From: an uncultured Gammaproteobacteria bacterium
GTDB taxonomy: Bacteria > Pseudomonadota > Gammaproteobacteria > PS1 > Pseudothioglobaceae
NCBI GenBank assembly: GCA_913047325.1
Contig: CAJWTP010000001.1
Span: 45,695 to 109,694, forward strand
DNA: 64,000 nucleotides
Reading direction: 5' to 3'
A program made the translations under genes and the position numbers. The notes under the pieces are model-generated. The model was not told the DNA's origin, did no database searches, and was given only the letters and a program-made list of their open reading frames with translations. This document shows, piece after piece, positions 10,909 to 21,113 of this stretch; the first letter of the stretch is position 1; each line of letters opens with the position of its first letter.

Positions 10909-12190
10909 CTAGGAAAAACTCATTTTCAAACAAGGATTTAGCCTCTTCACGTCTGCGTACCAAGGCATGTCTATTCCCAGCCACCATGACTTCAGCTACA
11001 CGTGGCCGCGTATTGTAATTAGAGCTTAAAACAAAACCATAGGCGCCCGCAGACATCATTGCAATGTAATCTCCTTGATTGAGTTTTAGTTCTCTATCTT
11101 TTGCTAAGAAGTCTCCAGTTTCACAAACTGGACCAACCAAATCCCAAGTGTCATTAATACCATCAGGACTTTCTTTAACAACTACGGCTTTATGATATGC
11201 GCCGTAAAGAGATGGACGCATCAAATCATTCATCGCTCCATCAACAATGGCAAATGATTTAATGCTGTTTCGCTTAAGATACTCTACCTGAGTAACAAAG
11301 ATTCCAGCATTCCCAACAATTGCCCTGCCTGGCTCTAGTAATATTTTCAAATCACCAGCTCTGCTTAATATCGATTGAATATAATCACTAATATTTATTG
11401 TTTGTTCATCTTTGTAAGAAATACCTATGCCTCCGCCTAGGTCAAGGTGAGATACTTTGACGCCTTCAGATTGAAGCTTTGAGATTAATTCTAGCGTTTT
11501 ATCCAGCGCCTCAATGAATGGCAAAACATCAGTAATTTGGGATCCAATATGATAATCTAAGCCACAAATTTTAAGGTATTCCGATTGGTCAGCCTTGTGA
11601 TATAAAGATAAAGCGGTATCAACGTCAACGCCAAACTTGTTCTCTTTTAAGCCTGTCGAAATATAGGGGTGCGTCTTAGCGTCAACATCAGGATTGACAC
11701 GAATCGAAATCGACGCCACAACACCTGCCGCTTGAGCGACAGACTGAATACGTTCTAATTCTCCCTCAGACTCTACATTAAAGCAATAAACACCAATTTC
11801 TAGTGCTTTTTGAATTTCTGCTTTTGACTTGGCAACTCCAGAAAAAACACATCGACTAGGTATGCCTCCAGCAGCGATTACTCTTTCTAGTTCACCAATT
11901 GAGACAATATCAAAACCGGAGCCTAGTTTTGCTAACACATTAAGTACCGCAATGTTGGAGTTAGCTTTGACAGCGTAACAGATAAGATGCGGGTGTTCTC
12001 CAAAGGCTCTATCGAATTGCTGCCAATTCCGCTCTATTTCAGTCCGGGAATATACATAAAGTGGTGAGCCGTACTGAGCCATCAAGTCCATTACAGGAAC
12101 AGACTCAGCATACAAAGCATTGTTTTGAAAAGAAAAAATATTCAATGAGCTCGAATTAGTCGGTACTTGAAATTGCGGTTTCAGATTCAT
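10892..12190 (-). CDS. lysA: Diaminopimelate decarboxylase
   Basis: CYAVKANSNIAVL PLP-lysine motif; HIGSQI; LEPGRAIVGNAG; VGPVCETGDFLAKDREL. Confidence 0.96.
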   Translation of the reverse strand: MNLKPQFQVPTNSSSLNIFSFQNNALYAESVPVMDLMAQYGSPLYVYSRTEIERNWQQFDRAFGEHPHLICYAVKANSNIAVLNVLAKLGSGFDIVSIGELERVIAAGGIPSRCVFSGVAKSKAEIQKALEIGVYCFNVESEGELERIQSVAQAAGVVASISIRVNPDVDAKTHPYISTGLKENKFGVDVDTALSLYHKADQSEYLKICGLDYHIGSQITDVLPFIEALDKTLELISKLQSEGVKVSHLDLGGGIGISYKDEQTINISDYIQSILSRAGDLKILLEPGRAIVGNAGIFVTQVEYLKRNSIKSFAIVDGAMNDLMRPSLYGAYHKAVVVKESPDGINDTWDLVGPVCETGDFLAKDRELKLNQGDYIAMMSAGAYGFVLSSNYNTRPRVAEVMVAGNRHALVRRREEAKSLFENEFFLDEETN

Positions 12191-12290
12191 TTTCTGTCTC
12201 TGTGACAGGCACTAAATCTCCCATTCTTCCGCACGCACTCAAAGTAATCGCAAATGATACAATCATTGCTAATTTCAATAGGTTTTTCAT
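12156..12290 (-). CDS. lptM: Small LptM/YifL-like lipoprotein (not in the ORF track)
   Basis: Reverse-strand translation MKNLLKLAMIVSFAITLSACGRMGDLVPVTETENESETAISSTD (44 aa): signal peptide, LSAC lipobox, CGR.G.L motif; directly upstream of and overlapping lysA. Confidence 0.82.
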   Translation of the reverse strand: MKNLLKLAMIVSFAITLSACGRMGDLVPVTETENESETAISSTD

Positions 12291-12324
12291 ATTGCCTCAC
12301 TTACTTTGGTGTAATAGCGCTATT

Positions 12325-12984
12325 TTACACAAAGGTTTTAAGCTGTTGTATAAACAAATCTCTAGCCAATTTAAACGCCCCTAGGCTTTCTAAATGAGGA
12401 TTTTCTACTTGACAATCTACCAATCTATAGTGACTCTTTTGTAATAAATATGCAAATGCCACTTTCGAAGCATTGCTGACCAATGAAAACATTGACTCGC
12501 CAAAAAAGACTTGACCCAAAGCTACACCGTACAACCCCCCTACAAGCTTGTCTTTTTCATAAACCTCATATGAATGAGCATAGCCATAATCATGGAGCTC
12601 GCAATATGATCTCATCATGTCGTCACCTATCCAGGTGCCAGACTGTCCATACCTATTGACTGTTTGACAGTTAGTGATAACATCAACAAAAGCTTTGTTC
12701 ACTCTGACATCAAACCTTTTTGAGAGTATGACTTTTTTTAGACTTTTTGATAGATGAAATACCTCAGGGGTTATAACCATTCTTGGGTCAGGCGAATACC
12801 ATAAGATTGGTTCCCCATCACTGTACCAAGGGAAAATCCCTTGTGAATATGCTTTGAGCAATCTTTTAGTAGACAAATCTCCACCGATTCCTATAAGGCC
12901 GTTTGGGTTTTTTAACGCTAAACCTACGTCAGGGAATGGTGTGTCATGCTGATCAAGCCAAAATGATTGGGGAATCTCAATCAC
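12325..12984 (-). CDS. aat: Leucyl/phenylalanyl-tRNA-protein transferase
   Basis: GLIGIGGDLS, GIFPWYSDGEPILWYSPDPRMV and GESMFS motifs. Confidence 0.96.
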   Translation of the reverse strand: MIEIPQSFWLDQHDTPFPDVGLALKNPNGLIGIGGDLSTKRLLKAYSQGIFPWYSDGEPILWYSPDPRMVITPEVFHLSKSLKKVILSKRFDVRVNKAFVDVITNCQTVNRYGQSGTWIGDDMMRSYCELHDYGYAHSYEVYEKDKLVGGLYGVALGQVFFGESMFSLVSNASKVAFAYLLQKSHYRLVDCQVENPHLESLGAFKLARDLFIQQLKTFV

Positions 12985-12986
12985 AC

Positions 12987-13541
12987 TTATCGTTTACTCA
13001 TTATCTCTCTTACCATATATAAGGCAAGTATGCTTCTTGCTTCGGTCAAATCATCATCATAGGTCAACTGTTCTATATCTGAGAGTTTTTTTGAAACAAT
13101 CTCAAGTGGCTCAGGCTCGTCCCCTTCCGCACTTTCCTCATATAGGTCTTCAGCAAGAATAATATATGTTTTACCAGATTGATAGCCTGGCGCCAGAGTG
13201 GTTGCTTTAAGGAAGGTCAGTTTATTTGAACCATAGCCAATCTCCTCTTTGAGCTCTCTTGAGGCCGCTTCGATGGGAGTCTCACCTTTGTCTATCTTTC
13301 CTTTCGTTAGACCCAACTCGTAACGTTCTGTGCCCGCCGAAAATTCATAAACCATCAACACAGTGTCTTTGTCAATCATCGGCACAACTAAGACAGCGCC
13401 ATTGCCGCCAGGCTTTAAGCGTTCAAAAACGCGTGTCTCCCCATTTGAAAATTCAACGTCCATAGATTCGACGTTAAACACGCGACTCCGAGCGATACTA
13501 TGAACATTGGTTATTTTTGGATTTTTTCGCATAGACGCCAT
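12987..13541 (-). CDS. nudE: NUDIX hydrolase, NudE-like (ADP compounds hydrolase)
   Basis: Nudix box GKIDKGETPIEAASRELKEEIG; flanking sequence NudE-like. Confidence 0.88.
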   Translation of the reverse strand: MASMRKNPKITNVHSIARSRVFNVESMDVEFSNGETRVFERLKPGGNGAVLVVPMIDKDTVLMVYEFSAGTERYELGLTKGKIDKGETPIEAASRELKEEIGYGSNKLTFLKATTLAPGYQSGKTYIILAEDLYEESAEGDEPEPLEIVSKKLSDIEQLTYDDDLTEARSILALYMVREIMSKR

Positions 13542-13675
13542 TATGCCATCGGTTTGATGCTTTCCTGATTACAAATTCTTAGCACTGGTTTTTACCTTCT
13601 AATATTTTTCTCTTAAGAGAAGCATTAATCATTTTTTTATCCCATAACCTTTTTTCCTGCAGTCATTGCTTAAGT

Positions 13676-14560
13676 TTAATTATTTAATTCGTCAAACAAC
13701 ATCAAAGCTGAGGTATCACTATATGCATGACCTTTATCCATTAAATTAACGTATCGGTCATACACCTCCTTGGTGAATGTTAAGTTTGTTTCATTATCTT
13801 TTGCCTGATCTATACAATAACCTAAATCTTTAACCATCCACTTAATTGCAAAACCAAAGTCAAACTCTCTTTGATGCATGGTATGGCCGCGGTTAACCAT
13901 TTGCCAAGATTGCGCGGCACCACCAGATATAGCTGCGAGTAGGCTATCCACATCTATATTTTCAGCTTCAGCAAACAGTAATCCTTCTGATAGCCCTTGT
14001 AATAGTCCAGCAATACAAATCTGATTAACCATTTTGGCTAACTGGCCATAGCCTGACTCTCCCATATAGCTAATATTTTTCGAATAAGATTCAACTAGCA
14101 AACTATTACTCTCTAGCTCAGTTTGATCTCCACCAGCCATAACACTTAATATTCCATTGATTGCACCCGCTTCCCCGCCACTAACTGGCGCATCAATAAA
14201 GGTTACGTTTTTAGATTGAAGAGATTGATTAAGGTGTTTAGCTAACTTATATGAAGTGGTAGTGTGATCAATAAACACACTACCTTCTTTGAGATGAGAA
14301 TAAATTCCATTATCAGAAAAGACAATCTCCATCATATCTTCGTCTCTACCTGTGCAAGTAATAACAACATCTGCATCAAAAACGGCTTTCTCAAGTGAAG
14401 AACAAATCTCGCCATCGTACTCCTTGCCCCATTTGATTGATTTTTCCATAGTTCGGTTATAGACTCTCAAATTTGCCAAACCTGACATAGATAGATGGCC
14501 AGCCATAGGATAGCCCATCGTACCGAGACCAATAAAAGCAACATTCCTTTTTTTGTTCAT
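13676..14560 (-). CDS. NAD(P)-dependent beta-hydroxyacid dehydrogenase (3-hydroxyisobutyrate dehydrogenase family)
   Basis: FIGLGTMGYPMAGHL, FIDAPVSGGEAGA and GYGQLAKMVNQ motifs. Confidence 0.9.
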   Translation of the reverse strand: MNKKRNVAFIGLGTMGYPMAGHLSMSGLANLRVYNRTMEKSIKWGKEYDGEICSSLEKAVFDADVVITCTGRDEDMMEIVFSDNGIYSHLKEGSVFIDHTTTSYKLAKHLNQSLQSKNVTFIDAPVSGGEAGAINGILSVMAGGDQTELESNSLLVESYSKNISYMGESGYGQLAKMVNQICIAGLLQGLSEGLLFAEAENIDVDSLLAAISGGAAQSWQMVNRGHTMHQREFDFGFAIKWMVKDLGYCIDQAKDNETNLTFTKEVYDRYVNLMDKGHAYSDTSALMLFDELNN

Positions 14561-14798
14561 AAAACTTCCTCTGAGTGTTATGTAATCAATACTTTACGAG
14601 ATTATACGACGATGTATTCCAGTTTAATTAATAGATGCCATATATTTGATAAAATAATAATTTGACTCGAATAATAAACAAAATTAAGTTTTTTTGCTAA
14701 TTATTAACAAGAATTAATAAAAAATGGCATTTTTTTGAGTAATTTATCTATTTTTTACTAATTATTACTATTTTTATTCATTTTTATACGTATTTTTT

Positions 14799-15425
14799 AT
14801 GAAAACACCTGATTACTGGCAAGAATCAATTGGTTTTTTACAAAATAATGATAAAAAATTAGCACAAATCATTAATAAATATGGCGAATCTGTGCTAATT
14901 GGTCGTCGCGATCCTCTTGAGACTTTAATCCGTTCAGTAGTCGGCCAACAAATTTCAGTAAAAGCTGCGGCAAGCGTTTGGCAAAAAATAGTTGATTTGG
15001 TAGGGGAATTAAGTGCAGATAATATTTTATTGGTTAACAAAGAAAAACTAAAATCTTGCGGACTTTCCAAGCAGAAAACTCAATATATATCGAATATTGC
15101 TGAACACTTTAAAGCACATAATATTAATGACGAGTCTTATTGGAATGACCGAGAATTTTCGAATATTTATGATGAACTTATCGCAATAAAAGGTGTAGGA
15201 CCTTGGACGGTTGAAATGTTTGGTATGTTCTATTTACTAGAAAGGGATATATTCCCACTAAAAGATCTCGGCATCATAAAGGCGATCAATCAACTTTACT
15301 GCATTGATGAGATTCCTTTAACAATAGACCAAGTAATCGCTATTTCAGATCGTTGGAAGCCTTATCGTACTGTAGCCTGCTGGTACTTGTGGCGCTCTAT
15401 AGATAACGAAGCTGTTCTTTATTGA
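14799..15425 (+). CDS. DNA-3-methyladenine glycosylase II-type HhH-GPD glycosylase
   Basis: IRSVVGQQISVKAA and IKGVGPWTVEMFGMFYL...D HhH-GPD signature. Confidence 0.9.
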   Translation: MKTPDYWQESIGFLQNNDKKLAQIINKYGESVLIGRRDPLETLIRSVVGQQISVKAAASVWQKIVDLVGELSADNILLVNKEKLKSCGLSKQKTQYISNIAEHFKAHNINDESYWNDREFSNIYDELIAIKGVGPWTVEMFGMFYLLERDIFPLKDLGIIKAINQLYCIDEIPLTIDQVIAISDRWKPYRTVACWYLWRSIDNEAVLY

Positions 15426-15487
15426 TCGCTTTTGGGGCTACTTATTGAATTTATGCGACTTTAAAATATCTATTTTTTGAAATAAGT

Positions 15488-16558
15488 CTACTCGATTGCA
15501 TCAACAATTAGATTGCCCATTTCCTCAGTGCCAACTATCCTATCACCTGCTGCTGATATATCTTTCGTTCTATAGCCCTGATCAAGAACCTCATTAACTG
15601 CAGCATTAATTTTTTCAGCTAGTGGTGCTTGATTTAGTGAATATCGCAGCATCATTGAAACCGAAAGTATTGTCGCTAATGGGTTAGCGATATCCTTGCC
15701 AGCAATATCAGGTGCTGAGCCATGAATGGGCTCATACATACCATAATTGTTTTTGTTTAGCGAGGCAGATGGAAGCATTCCAATCGAACCAGTCAGCATG
15801 GCAGCACAATCTGACAATATATCACCAAAGAGGTTGCTGGTTACCATAACATCGAACTGCTTCGGAGCTCTAACGAGCTGCATTGCAGCGTTATCAACAT
15901 ACATATGGGAAAGCTCAACATCAGGATAATCCTTGGAAACTTCCTCCATAACTTCTCTCCATAGTTCACAGACTTCTAGCACATTCGCCTTATCTACAGA
16001 ACATACACGCTTATCTCTTTTTTGTGCAATTTGAAAAGCAGAGTGACCAATACGCGCTATCTCTGACTCAGAATAGGTGGCGGAATTTACACCAAATCGC
16101 TCTCCATCTTTAATCTCAACACCGCGAGGCTGACCAAAATAAATACCCCCAACGAGCTCTCTAACTATCATTAGATCAAGGCCAGAAACAACTTCATTTT
16201 TTAGAGTTGAAGCATTTGCCAGCTGCGGATAGAGAATTGCTGGTCTTAGGTTAGAAAACAGATCCAACTCAGCACGTATTCCCAGTAAACCTCTTTCAGG
16301 TCGCAAATCCCATTCTAGTGAATCCCATTTCGGTCCGCCAACCGCCCCTAAAAGTATGGAGTCGCATTCTTTAGCAACCACTATAGTATCCTCAGGCAGA
16401 GGTGAACCTGTCTCATCGTAGGCGCTTCCACCAATAAACCCTTCAACAAGATTCATGCCCATCCCGTGATTGGTATTTAACAAGTCAATTACTTTAACCG
16501 CTTGGGCAACTATTTCTTTCCCTATGCCATCTCCTGGCAGAATTAATACCTTTGACAT
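15488..16558 (-). CDS. leuB: 3-isopropylmalate dehydrogenase
   Basis: [42 protein letters not shown] and [12 protein letters not shown] motifs. Confidence 0.97.
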   Translation of the reverse strand: MSKVLILPGDGIGKEIVAQAVKVIDLLNTNHGMGMNLVEGFIGGSAYDETGSPLPEDTIVVAKECDSILLGAVGGPKWDSLEWDLRPERGLLGIRAELDLFSNLRPAILYPQLANASTLKNEVVSGLDLMIVRELVGGIYFGQPRGVEIKDGERFGVNSATYSESEIARIGHSAFQIAQKRDKRVCSVDKANVLEVCELWREVMEEVSKDYPDVELSHMYVDNAAMQLVRAPKQFDVMVTSNLFGDILSDCAAMLTGSIGMLPSASLNKNNYGMYEPIHGSAPDIAGKDIANPLATILSVSMMLRYSLNQAPLAEKINAAVNEVLDQGYRTKDISAAGDRIVGTEEMGNLIVDAIE

Positions 16559-16646
16559 CTGTTTTTACGAGCTTAATACAAAAAATGATTATTTTACTCT
16601 GGCAGACACATAAGCCCATCTGAATTTGAGTTTAGATTTGTTGTGG

Positions 16647-16811
16647 TTAAATTTCCACCATCTCAAAGTCTTCTTTACTTGTACCACAGACAGGACAGGT
16701 CCAGTCTTCTGGAACATCCTCCCAAGCTGTACCTGACGCAATACCTTCTTCAGGATTACCTAAAGCTTCATCATAAATCCATCCGCACATCATGCATTCG
16801 TATTTTTTCAA
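16647..16811 (-). CDS. Rubredoxin (TTG start; not in the ORF track)
   Basis: Reverse-strand translation [54 protein letters not shown]: two CxxC(G) pairs; in-frame TAA just upstream of TTG. Confidence 0.92.
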   Translation of the reverse strand: MKKYECMMCGWIYDEALGNPEEGIASGTAWEDVPEDWTCPVCGTSKEDFEMVEI

Positions 16812-16825
16812 TTTGCTATTCCATT

Positions 16826-16858
16826 AACAAAAAAGGGGAGTCAAAACTCCCCCTTTAG
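16826..16858 (-). terminator. Rho-independent terminator downstream of the peroxiredoxin gene
   Basis: Reverse strand AAGGGGGAGT-TTTG-ACTCCCCTTTTTTG hairpin with T tract. Confidence 0.85.
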
Positions 16859-16875
16859 TATATTAAATTGTCTGA

Positions 16876-17475
16876 TTAGAGGTTATCAGCATTTTTTGAT
16901 AGATACTCTGCAACACCAGCAGGTGTGTCCTTCATGCCTTCGTCACCTTTATTCCAACCAGCCGGGCAAACTTCACCGTGACTTGTATGGAAATCAAGCG
17001 CATCAACCATGCGCAACATCTCATCGACATTTCTACCTAATGGCAAATCATTAACCACCTGATGGCGAACATTAAAATTCTCATCAATTAAGAAAGATGC
17101 TCTTAGAGCTATACCATCGGGGTGAACAACGCCATAAGCTTCCATAATTGCGTGGTCCATATCAGAAACTAATGGAAAATCAATTGAACCAATACCGCCG
17201 TCGTTGGTAGCCGTATTACGCCATGCGTTATGAGTATATCTTGAGTCAATTGAAACACCAACTAATTGGACACCGCGTTCGGCAAAAGCTGACACTCTGT
17301 GATGGTGGGCCAATATTTCTGATGGACAAACAAATGTAAAATCTAAAGGGTAAAAGAACAACACAATCTTTTTACCTTTAAATTTGGATAGTTGAAAATC
17401 CTCTACAATCTCTCCATCCGCTAGCACAGCAGTGGCTGTAAAGTCTGGTGCTTGTTGTGTTACTAATACGCCCAT
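16876..17475 (-). CDS. 2-Cys peroxiredoxin (AhpC/Tsa family)
   Basis: FYPLDFTFVCPSEI and GEVCPAGW motifs. Confidence 0.95.
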   Translation of the reverse strand: MGVLVTQQAPDFTATAVLADGEIVEDFQLSKFKGKKIVLFFYPLDFTFVCPSEILAHHHRVSAFAERGVQLVGVSIDSRYTHNAWRNTATNDGGIGSIDFPLVSDMDHAIMEAYGVVHPDGIALRASFLIDENFNVRHQVVNDLPLGRNVDEMLRMVDALDFHTSHGEVCPAGWNKGDEGMKDTPAGVAEYLSKNADNL

Positions 17476-17624
17476 AGTTTGCTCCTATTTGGATATCTAA
17501 TACCTGCAAATTATACAATTTTTTGCATCAACCTGAAAGCCAATAAACCTTAGTAATTGTAAACCTTTAACCCTTTACCACCTGTATTACTATTCTTTAA
17601 GAAAAACCTGTATAAAATATCGCT

Positions 17625-19013
17625 ATGCTTAAAATTTATAACACCTTAACTAATAAGAAAGAGGTATTTAAACCAATTAACCCTAATAATGTCGGCGTTT
17701 ATGTTTGCGGCATGACAGTTTACGACTATTGCCATATGGGGCATGCGAGAGTTTTGGTTATGTTTGATGTTATAACGAGGCATATGAGGCGTAATTTTCC
17801 TGAAGTCAAGTATGTAAGAAATATCACTGACATTGATGACAAGATAATTAATCGTTCCATTGAAAATCAAGAAGACATCTATTCATTAACAAACCGTTTT
17901 ATTGATGCAATGCACAAGGACGAGAGAGCGCTAAACATCCTCAAGCCCGATGTTGAACCCCGTGCCACTGATTCAATTGACCAAATGTATTATATGATTG
18001 AGTCGCTGACAGAAAAAGGTTTAGCCTACCAAGGGGAAAACGGTGATGTCTATTATTCGATTAGGAATTTTAAGAATTATGGAAAACTTTCAGGGAAAAA
18101 CCTTGACGAACTTGAAGCTGGAATCCGTGTTGATGTAGAAAGTGACAAGCGAGATCCGCTTGATTTTGTATTATGGAAAATGGCAAAACCAGATGAACCC
18201 AAATGGTCATCGCCATGGGGAGAAGGCAGGCCGGGTTGGCATATAGAGTGTTCTGCAATGTCAACCCATCATCTTGGCAATCATTTTGATATTCACGGTG
18301 GCGGTATGGATTTGACTTTCCCTCATCATGAAAATGAAATAGCGCAATCCGAAGGTGCTAACAATTGTTCATTTGTGAATACATGGATGCATGTCGGTTT
18401 TGTTAATATAAATGACGAAAAAATGAGTAAATCATTGAAAAATTTCTTCACAATCAGAGATGTAATGAAGCGATATGACGGCGAAACCTTACGCTACTTT
18501 CTTATAAGTAGTCATTATCGATCGCCATTAAATTTTAGTGATGAAAATCTCAATAGCGCTAAATCTGCATTGAAGCGTTTATATACAGCAACAAGGGATT
18601 TATCTGCTAGTGAAGTTGCAATGAATGATATCTCCAAACGCTTTGATTATGAAAAACGTTTTAATACAGCACTCGATGATGACTTTAACACACCTATTGC
18701 TCTAAGCATATTGTTTGAGATTGCTAAACACATCAATACTGAACGCGATAAAGATCCAGAACAAGCTAGCGCATTGTCACAATTATTGAGAAAGTTGGGC
18801 GACTATCTCGGAATTTTGCAGTACAGTACCGAAGATTATTTCAAGCAAGGGATATCAATTTCAGATGCAGAAATTGAACAGAAGATAAACAAAAGGAATG
18901 AAGCAAGAGCTGCAAAAGATTTCTCAATATCGGACCAGATAAGGGACGAGCTTTTAACCTTAGATGTTGTTTTGGAAGATAATGAAAATGGCACAACCTG
19001 GCGCAGAAAATAG
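17625..19013 (+). CDS. cysS: Cysteinyl-tRNA synthetase
   Basis: YVCGMTVYDYCHMGHAR, GWHIECSAMS and KMSKSLKNF motifs. Confidence 0.98.
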   Translation: MLKIYNTLTNKKEVFKPINPNNVGVYVCGMTVYDYCHMGHARVLVMFDVITRHMRRNFPEVKYVRNITDIDDKIINRSIENQEDIYSLTNRFIDAMHKDERALNILKPDVEPRATDSIDQMYYMIESLTEKGLAYQGENGDVYYSIRNFKNYGKLSGKNLDELEAGIRVDVESDKRDPLDFVLWKMAKPDEPKWSSPWGEGRPGWHIECSAMSTHHLGNHFDIHGGGMDLTFPHHENEIAQSEGANNCSFVNTWMHVGFVNINDEKMSKSLKNFFTIRDVMKRYDGETLRYFLISSHYRSPLNFSDENLNSAKSALKRLYTATRDLSASEVAMNDISKRFDYEKRFNTALDDDFNTPIALSILFEIAKHINTERDKDPEQASALSQLLRKLGDYLGILQYSTEDYFKQGISISDAEIEQKINKRNEARAAKDFSISDQIRDELLTLDVVLEDNENGTTWRRK

Positions 19014-19686
19014 TTCAAGAAACTTTATTGACTGGACCCAAATAGATGACATTCTGCTTGATTTGGATGGAACACTATTAGATTTGAATTTCGATCTTCA
19101 TTTTTGGTTAGAATACCTGCCAATTATTTATTCAGAAAAACACAAGGTCAGAATTGAAGATGCGAAGGATATCTTGCTAAAAATGCTCAATGCAGAAATA
19201 GGGACACTAAACTGGTACTGTCTTGACTTCTGGGAAAATAAATTAGATCTAGATATTGTTCAACTTAAGCGTAATGTCTCTCATCTCATTCGGGCGCACC
19301 CCAATGTGGATAAATTTCTTACACAAGTAAAGTTGAAAAACAAAAAAATCTATCTTGTGACAAATGCTCATCGTAAAACTATAACACTAAAAATGCAAGC
19401 TACAAAAATTGAACATTACTTTGACGGCATTATTTCTTCCCATGACTTTGGTGTTGCGAAGCAAGAACAACACTTTTGGCATGAATTAACACGAAATATT
19501 GGCCTAAAAAAAGAACGTACAATCTTTTTTGATGATTCACAGGATGTTTTACATGCCGCTCGCAAATTTAATATTGGGCAAATTATTGCAATAAGTAAAC
19601 CAAGCTCTAAATTAGATGCCAAAGAAGTGTCAGGGTTTATAAATATAGAAAACTTTTCTCAAGTAATGCCTATTGATAGTAACTAA
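18964..19686 (+). CDS. HAD-family hydrolase, YrfG-like (GMP/IMP nucleotidase)
   Basis: DDILLDLDGTLLDLNFD; VTNAHRKT; FFDDSQDVLHAAR; true start probably an internal ATG near 18988; overlaps cysS. Confidence 0.85.
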   Translation: MLFWKIMKMAQPGAENSSRNFIDWTQIDDILLDLDGTLLDLNFDLHFWLEYLPIIYSEKHKVRIEDAKDILLKMLNAEIGTLNWYCLDFWENKLDLDIVQLKRNVSHLIRAHPNVDKFLTQVKLKNKKIYLVTNAHRKTITLKMQATKIEHYFDGIISSHDFGVAKQEQHFWHELTRNIGLKKERTIFFDDSQDVLHAARKFNIGQIIAISKPSSKLDAKEVSGFINIENFSQVMPIDSN

Positions 19687-19849
19687 TTTGCTATTTTGTA
19701 TCTTTAAAATGATTAAACTATACTTTAGTAAAATTGGCAGTTAATTTATGTCCAACTGATATACTTACTTTCTATTAGGGATAACAGGTTTTGTTGTCTA
19801 AATCATTAATCTGTGTTCTTAATTATTAACTTCAAAAAATAAGATACTT

Positions 19850-21094
19850 ATGAAAAACGCTTTTTATGCTCAGTCTGGCGGTGTCACCGCAGTTATCAAT
19901 GCTTCCGCTTGTGGTGTCATCGAAACAGCACGCAAATATCCAGGTCAAATTGGCAAAGTTTATGCTGGTGAAAATGGCATTATTGGTGCGCTTACAGAAA
20001 ACTTAATTGACACTTCATTAGAGTCAGAAGACGATATCACGGCACTTAATCACACCCCCTCTGGCGGTTTCGGTTCTTGTCGTTACAAAATGAAATCGCT
20101 GGAAGAAAATAAAGCTGAATATGAACGCTTGATAGAAGTATTTAAAGCTCACAATATCGGTTATTTCTTCTACAATGGTGGTGGAGATTCGGCAGATACC
20201 TGTTTAAAGGTTTCTCAGCTCTCTGAAAGCATGGATTACCCGATACAAGCCATTCAAATTCCTAAAACTGTTGATAATGACCTGCCTGTAACTGATAACT
20301 GCCCTGGTTTTGGCTCAGTAGCGAAATATATTGCAGTTTCAACCCTAGAAGCGAGCTTTGATGTGTCGTCGATGGCTGCCACATCAACAAAGGTTTTTGT
20401 GCTTGAAGTCATGGGTAGACATGCTGGCTGGATTGCTGCAGCTGGAGGACTGGTTGATGATTCAATACCTGTTGTAATTCTTTTTCCTGAAGTTGATTTT
20501 AATGAAAAAGCATTCCTTGAGAAAGTCGACAACAATGTTAAAGATTTTGGATATTGTACTATTGTCGTCTCTGAAGGAACAAAATGGCCAGATGGTAGAT
20601 TCTTAGCAGAACAAGGAACTCGGGATGACTTTGGACACGCACAATTAGGTGGCGCTGCTCCTATCGTAGCAAATCTAATTAAAGAGTCTCTTGGCTACAA
20701 ATTTCATTGGGCAGTGGCTGATTATTTACAGCGTGCTGCACGCCATTTAGCGTCAAGTTCTGATGTTAAACAAGCTTATGCACTTGGTCAGGCAGCAGTT
20801 GAAATGGCTTTAGCTGGCAAAAATTCAGTAATGCCAGCAATTATTCGTATCTCCAATAAACCTTATAAATGGGAGATAGGTTTTGGAGAATTAAAGGATA
20901 TTGCTAATGTCGAAAAAATGATGCCTGAAGACTATATTTCAAAAGATGGTTTTCATATAACGAAAAAATGTCGTGATTATCTATTGCCTCTTATTGAAGG
21001 TGAAAACTATCCACCCTATAATGGTGGTCTTCCTGATTATGTGGTTTTAAAAAAATCCAAAGCTGAAAAAAAATTGCCGCCATTTAAAATATAA
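19850..21094 (+). CDS. Pyrophosphate-dependent 6-phosphofructokinase
   Basis: YNGGGDSADT (GGDD-type), PKTVDNDLPVTDNCPGFGS and MGRHAGWIAAAGGL motifs; 414 aa PPi-PFK type. Confidence 0.92.
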   Translation: MKNAFYAQSGGVTAVINASACGVIETARKYPGQIGKVYAGENGIIGALTENLIDTSLESEDDITALNHTPSGGFGSCRYKMKSLEENKAEYERLIEVFKAHNIGYFFYNGGGDSADTCLKVSQLSESMDYPIQAIQIPKTVDNDLPVTDNCPGFGSVAKYIAVSTLEASFDVSSMAATSTKVFVLEVMGRHAGWIAAAGGLVDDSIPVVILFPEVDFNEKAFLEKVDNNVKDFGYCTIVVSEGTKWPDGRFLAEQGTRDDFGHAQLGGAAPIVANLIKESLGYKFHWAVADYLQRAARHLASSSDVKQAYALGQAAVEMALAGKNSVMPAIIRISNKPYKWEIGFGELKDIANVEKMMPEDYISKDGFHITKKCRDYLLPLIEGENYPPYNGGLPDYVVLKKSKAEKKLPPFKI

Positions 21095-21113
21095 GAAATA
21101 GAAAATACTTATT

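Noticed and set aside
13608-13621. 14-bp palindrome TTCTCTTAAGAGAA downstream of the hydroxyacid dehydrogenase gene
   Set aside because: No loop for a stable terminator hairpin and no T-tract of convincing length; may be chance.
19776-19788. TAGGGATAACAGG, matching the first 13 bases of the I-SceI recognition site
   Set aside because: The remaining 5 bases mostly do not match (TTTTG versus GTAAT) and no intron or homing endonuclease is nearby; coincidence.
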